NCBI GenBank assembly: GCA_029212955.1
Contig: JARGOW010000012.1
Location: 11,550-18,447 of the forward strand
DNA from: Planctomycetota bacterium
GTDB taxonomy: Bacteria > Planctomycetota > UBA1135 > GCA-002686595
DNA: 6,898 bases
Direction: 5' to 3'
Positions 4,964 to 6,898 of this stretch are shown in pieces. Under the pieces are notes generated by a model. That model was not told where the DNA came from. It did not search any database and saw nothing but the letters and a program-made list of their open reading frames with translations. Positions within the stretch are counted from its first letter, which is position 1. Each line of letters begins with the position of its first letter. Both the position numbers and the translations under genes were made by a program.

Positions 4964-5491
4964 ATGAAGGAATCAAGCAGCGCAAAACCAAAGGGTCAGA
5001 GCGAACCGGACAAGCCCGCGCTTCGGCGTGTGTTCGTGTATGTGCTCATTCCGGTCGTGTCCTTTCTATTTCTGATATTGAATCGTGATTATCGGTTTTT
5101 CATTTCAAAGGCGGACCGGTGGGACAGCGCAAAGGAACTGTGGGTTGCGAGTGGAGGTTCGCTTCACGTTCAAGAGCGCATGGATCCCGTGGGCCAACTC
5201 CTATTCGCTGCGTATTTAACCGATCTCATCTGCCAATTTGAGGCCACAGATGGGTGGCACCGTGTTTACAAGACGATCCCTCTACAGCTCTACCCAGGCT
5301 GGCATGAGGAACTTCAAAGCCTACGTGACGCGATCCCTGAGCTCGAACGAAAGCGAAGTGAACGTATCTTTCAATCGGTACTCCGGGGTGAAGAACTCAA
5401 GTCTCCAGGGGCCGACGCCGCCTTGTACCAACAAACGGCAGGGCTGATAGCGCAGTTGAAGGAATCGAAAATTATCAAGAGTGTCTACTAG
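4964..5491 (+). CDS. Hypothetical single-pass membrane protein
   Basis: Not recognised. With the ATG at 4964 the product has 175 residues. A polar, positively charged N-terminus (1-22, 'MKESSSAKPKGQ' onward) is followed by one transmembrane segment (about 23-39, 'VFVYVLIPVVSFLFLIL') and a soluble domain of about 130 residues that is largely helical. The domain contains aromatic-rich 'DGWHRVYKTIPLQLYPGWHEEL' and a charged helix 'ELERKRSERIFQ'. The positive N-terminus suggests the bulk lies outside the cytoplasm. A very faint likeness to DUF4375/DMP19-type helical proteins around 'LLFAAYLTDLICQFEA' was considered, but the NNGG motif of that family is missing. The frame is open upstream to an ATG at 4784, but those 60 residues look non-coding and would bury the membrane segment. 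By eye, the segment 5050-5110 is more AT-rich than the neighbouring genes. Its stop lies 11 bases from the stop of the opposing gene. Confidence 0.65.
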   Translation: MKESSSAKPKGQSEPDKPALRRVFVYVLIPVVSFLFLILNRDYRFFISKADRWDSAKELWVASGGSLHVQERMDPVGQLLFAAYLTDLICQFEATDGWHRVYKTIPLQLYPGWHEELQSLRDAIPELERKRSERIFQSVLRGEELKSPGADAALYQQTAGLIAQLKESKIIKSVY

Positions 5492-5502
5492 ATCCGGGTG
5501 GC

Positions 5503-6898
5503 TCACCTATCCGCGTTCAGCATGGGCGTGAAGCGGTAGTAGACCTCCAGGGACAGCACACACATCGCCGTGGTGTAGCTGCGGTCTTCATCGGTGTCGC
5601 CGGCGTAGTCGGCGTAGATAGAGATGGGTTTCCAGGAGCCGTCTTCGGATTGGGAGGGGAGCAGGGTTTGTTTTAGGCCTTCGTTCCAGCGGTTCCATTG
5701 ATTGCCCCCGGTGCGGAGGAGGGCGAGGCTGGAGTAGTACCAGAAGTAGAGGTTGCCCGCCGCTTCTTCCACGAAGGCGTCCTGGCCCTTGTAGCGGTAG
5801 GATTCGGGAATGCGGCGCATGAGATAGCTGCGCGCGCGGTTGTATTGGCGTTCCTTGAGATCCTCTCCCAGCAGAGAGAGGGCAAAGAGCGCAGCGGGCG
5901 TGGACGCGGGCAAGGTCGGATAATTGGAGTTGATGCGGCTGGGCGCGTGGTTGTAGCGGAAAGCTCCGAGTTCACGGTCCCAAGCGTTGCCAAGGAACGT
6001 GCGCGCATCGTCCATGGTCTCCTGGGGCACGTCGAGGCCCGCTAGTTGCGCGGACTTAAGCGCCATGACCTGCCAGGATGTGACCGAAACCCGGGGCCAC
6101 GAGTCGTAGATCTCGTCGTCGGGGTAGTAGTAATTCCAACCACCGAAGAACCGTGCGTCCCGCGAGTCATTCTGCTTGCTGATGATATGGGCCACGGCGC
6201 GTTGCAGGGGCTCGAGCAGTTCCTCGTCCTCGGTTAAGGCGAAACACTCAGCCAGGGCGTAGGTTGCGACGGCATGGCCATAGGCGGAGCAATTGCCGAA
6301 GTGACCGGTTTGACGGTCTTGCTTGCTCGTTAGGTAATGGACGGCCCGTTTGACCTGGAGGGTGTACTCGCTATCAGAGGTGGTTGTGTGGCCAGCGCCA
6401 AGGAATGCAAGCAAGCTAAGGCCGGTTTTACCAATGCGTAGCTGACGGTATTTGTCATGCACCTCGCGTTGGCGCCCCCAGTATCCGGTGGGTCGCTGGA
6501 TGCTCGCCAGGTATGCGAGCCCCGAGGCCACGGCCGCTTCCGTTTCCGCGCTTCCACCCATTTCGGTCAAGGCTTGCTCCTTGGCCAAACCAAATCGGTT
6601 GCGGTAGGGGGTGTGCTCGAAGGTAGGTATTTGCGCGGCTGCGATGGGGAAGGACCTGGGAGCCTCCGGCGCAGGCAGCGGCGTGGCCCTAGCGATGGGC
6701 GCGGCCTTGGGTTGGGTTTGCGGGCCACGCTTGGGCGCGTCGAAGCGGGTGGGGGTCAAGCTCGGGCCGTCGGCGGAACGAGCCACGGTAATCGAAGGCA
6801 TGGGCAGGGCCATGGCCGGTTGATTGGCTTGTAGGCTGGCTTTCGGTTGAGGCCTTGTGAGTTCTTCGGTTGGGCTTTCGAGGGCCAAGCGTTGGGGT
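5503..6898 (-). CDS. Prenyltransferase/squalene-oxidase-repeat (alpha/alpha toroid) protein, N-terminus outside window
   Basis: At least 464 residues are visible; the frame is open to the right edge and a TTG at 6888-6886 is only a possible start, so the protein most likely begins outside. Counting from that TTG, residues 1-90 are a proline- and alanine-rich linker, and about 112-455 form an alpha/alpha-barrel of the prenyltransferase/squalene-cyclase repeat type. Repeats with the QW-like pattern occur at 125-138 ('LAYLASIQRPTGYWG'), 183-198 ('VHYLTSKQDRQTGHFG'), 232-254 ('IISKQN...GGWNYYY') and 405-420 ('LLPSQSEDGSWK'). Proteins of this form are numerous in planctomycetes and end in a similar 'YTTAMCVLSLEVYYRFTP' segment. 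The DXDD acid motif of true squalene-hopene cyclases and the zinc ligands of protein prenyltransferases are not evident, so enzymatic cyclisation is not supported. A binding role is possible. The linker suggests a membrane-anchored form with the barrel held away from the membrane. Confidence 0.85.
   Translation of the reverse strand, partial: PQRLALESPTEELTRPQPKASLQANQPAMALPMPSITVARSADGPSLTPTRFDAPKRGPQTQPKAAPIARATPLPAPEAPRSFPIAAAQIPTFEHTPYRNRFGLAKEQALTEMGGSAETEAAVASGLAYLASIQRPTGYWGRQREVHDKYRQLRIGKTGLSLLAFLGAGHTTTSDSEYTLQVKRAVHYLTSKQDRQTGHFGNCSAYGHAVATYALAECFALTEDEELLEPLQRAVAHIISKQNDSRDARFFGGWNYYYPDDEIYDSWPRVSVTSWQVMALKSAQLAGLDVPQETMDDARTFLGNAWDRELGAFRYNHAPSRINSNYPTLPASTPAALFALSLLGEDLKERQYNRARSYLMRRIPESYRYKGQDAFVEEAAGNLYFWYYSSLALLRTGGNQWNRWNEGLKQTLLPSQSEDGSWKPISIYADYAGDTDEDRSYTTAMCVLSLEVYYRFTPMLNADR

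Noticed and set aside
4753..5088. Plus-strand 111-codon frame overlapping the membrane-protein gene
   Set aside because: It overlaps the transmembrane-coding part in another frame, has no ribosome binding site and no recognisable domain.
6457..6834. Plus-strand frames antisense to the linker of the toroid protein
   Set aside because: Gly- and Arg-rich shadows of a Pro- and Ala-rich coding region.

Overview
The window looks like chromosomal DNA from a planctomycete (Planctomycetota). Two genes point there. One is a secreted protein whose C-terminal module, ending in a 'GETWHFQLWHREPNGTSNFSN' type signature, is common in that phylum. The other is a prenyltransferase/squalene-oxidase-repeat (alpha/alpha toroid) protein with a long proline-rich N-terminal linker. 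This assignment comes from family resemblance read by eye, not from a search. Base composition is moderately GC-rich, and ribosome binding sites are weak or absent in front of most genes.

Layout, left to right. At 1-422 (minus) is the N-terminal part of a TetR-family regulator of the CerR/YbiH type, cut by the window edge. A 29-base nested inverted repeat just upstream is its probable operator. At 721-1386 (minus) is a lipoprotein whose C-terminal half resembles the periplasmic domain of ExbD/TolR. It diverges across a 229-base control region from a second lipoprotein at 1616-2227 (plus), which carries an AhpD/carboxymuconolactone-decarboxylase-like domain with a CGQC motif. At 2589-3050 (plus) is a compact stand-alone HD hydrolase like MESH1/SpoT (alarmone hydrolase type). 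At 3277-4653 (minus) is the 458-residue secreted protein with two PPC-like domains and the C-terminal module. At 4964-5491 (plus) is an unrecognised single-pass membrane protein. At 5503-6898 (minus) is the alpha/alpha-toroid protein, whose N-terminus is outside the window.

The genes do not form an obvious operon: directions alternate and intergenic gaps are about 200-360 bases, except the 11-base tail-to-tail junction at 5491/5503. No RNA gene, CRISPR array, insertion sequence or clear intrinsic terminator was seen. The most useful regulatory observation is that the AhpD-like and HD-hydrolase genes begin with nearly the same sequence, a -10-like box exactly 7 bases before the ATG. This suggests leaderless transcripts from a common promoter class. 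In the first of them a perfect 19-base palindrome fills the promoter spacer.
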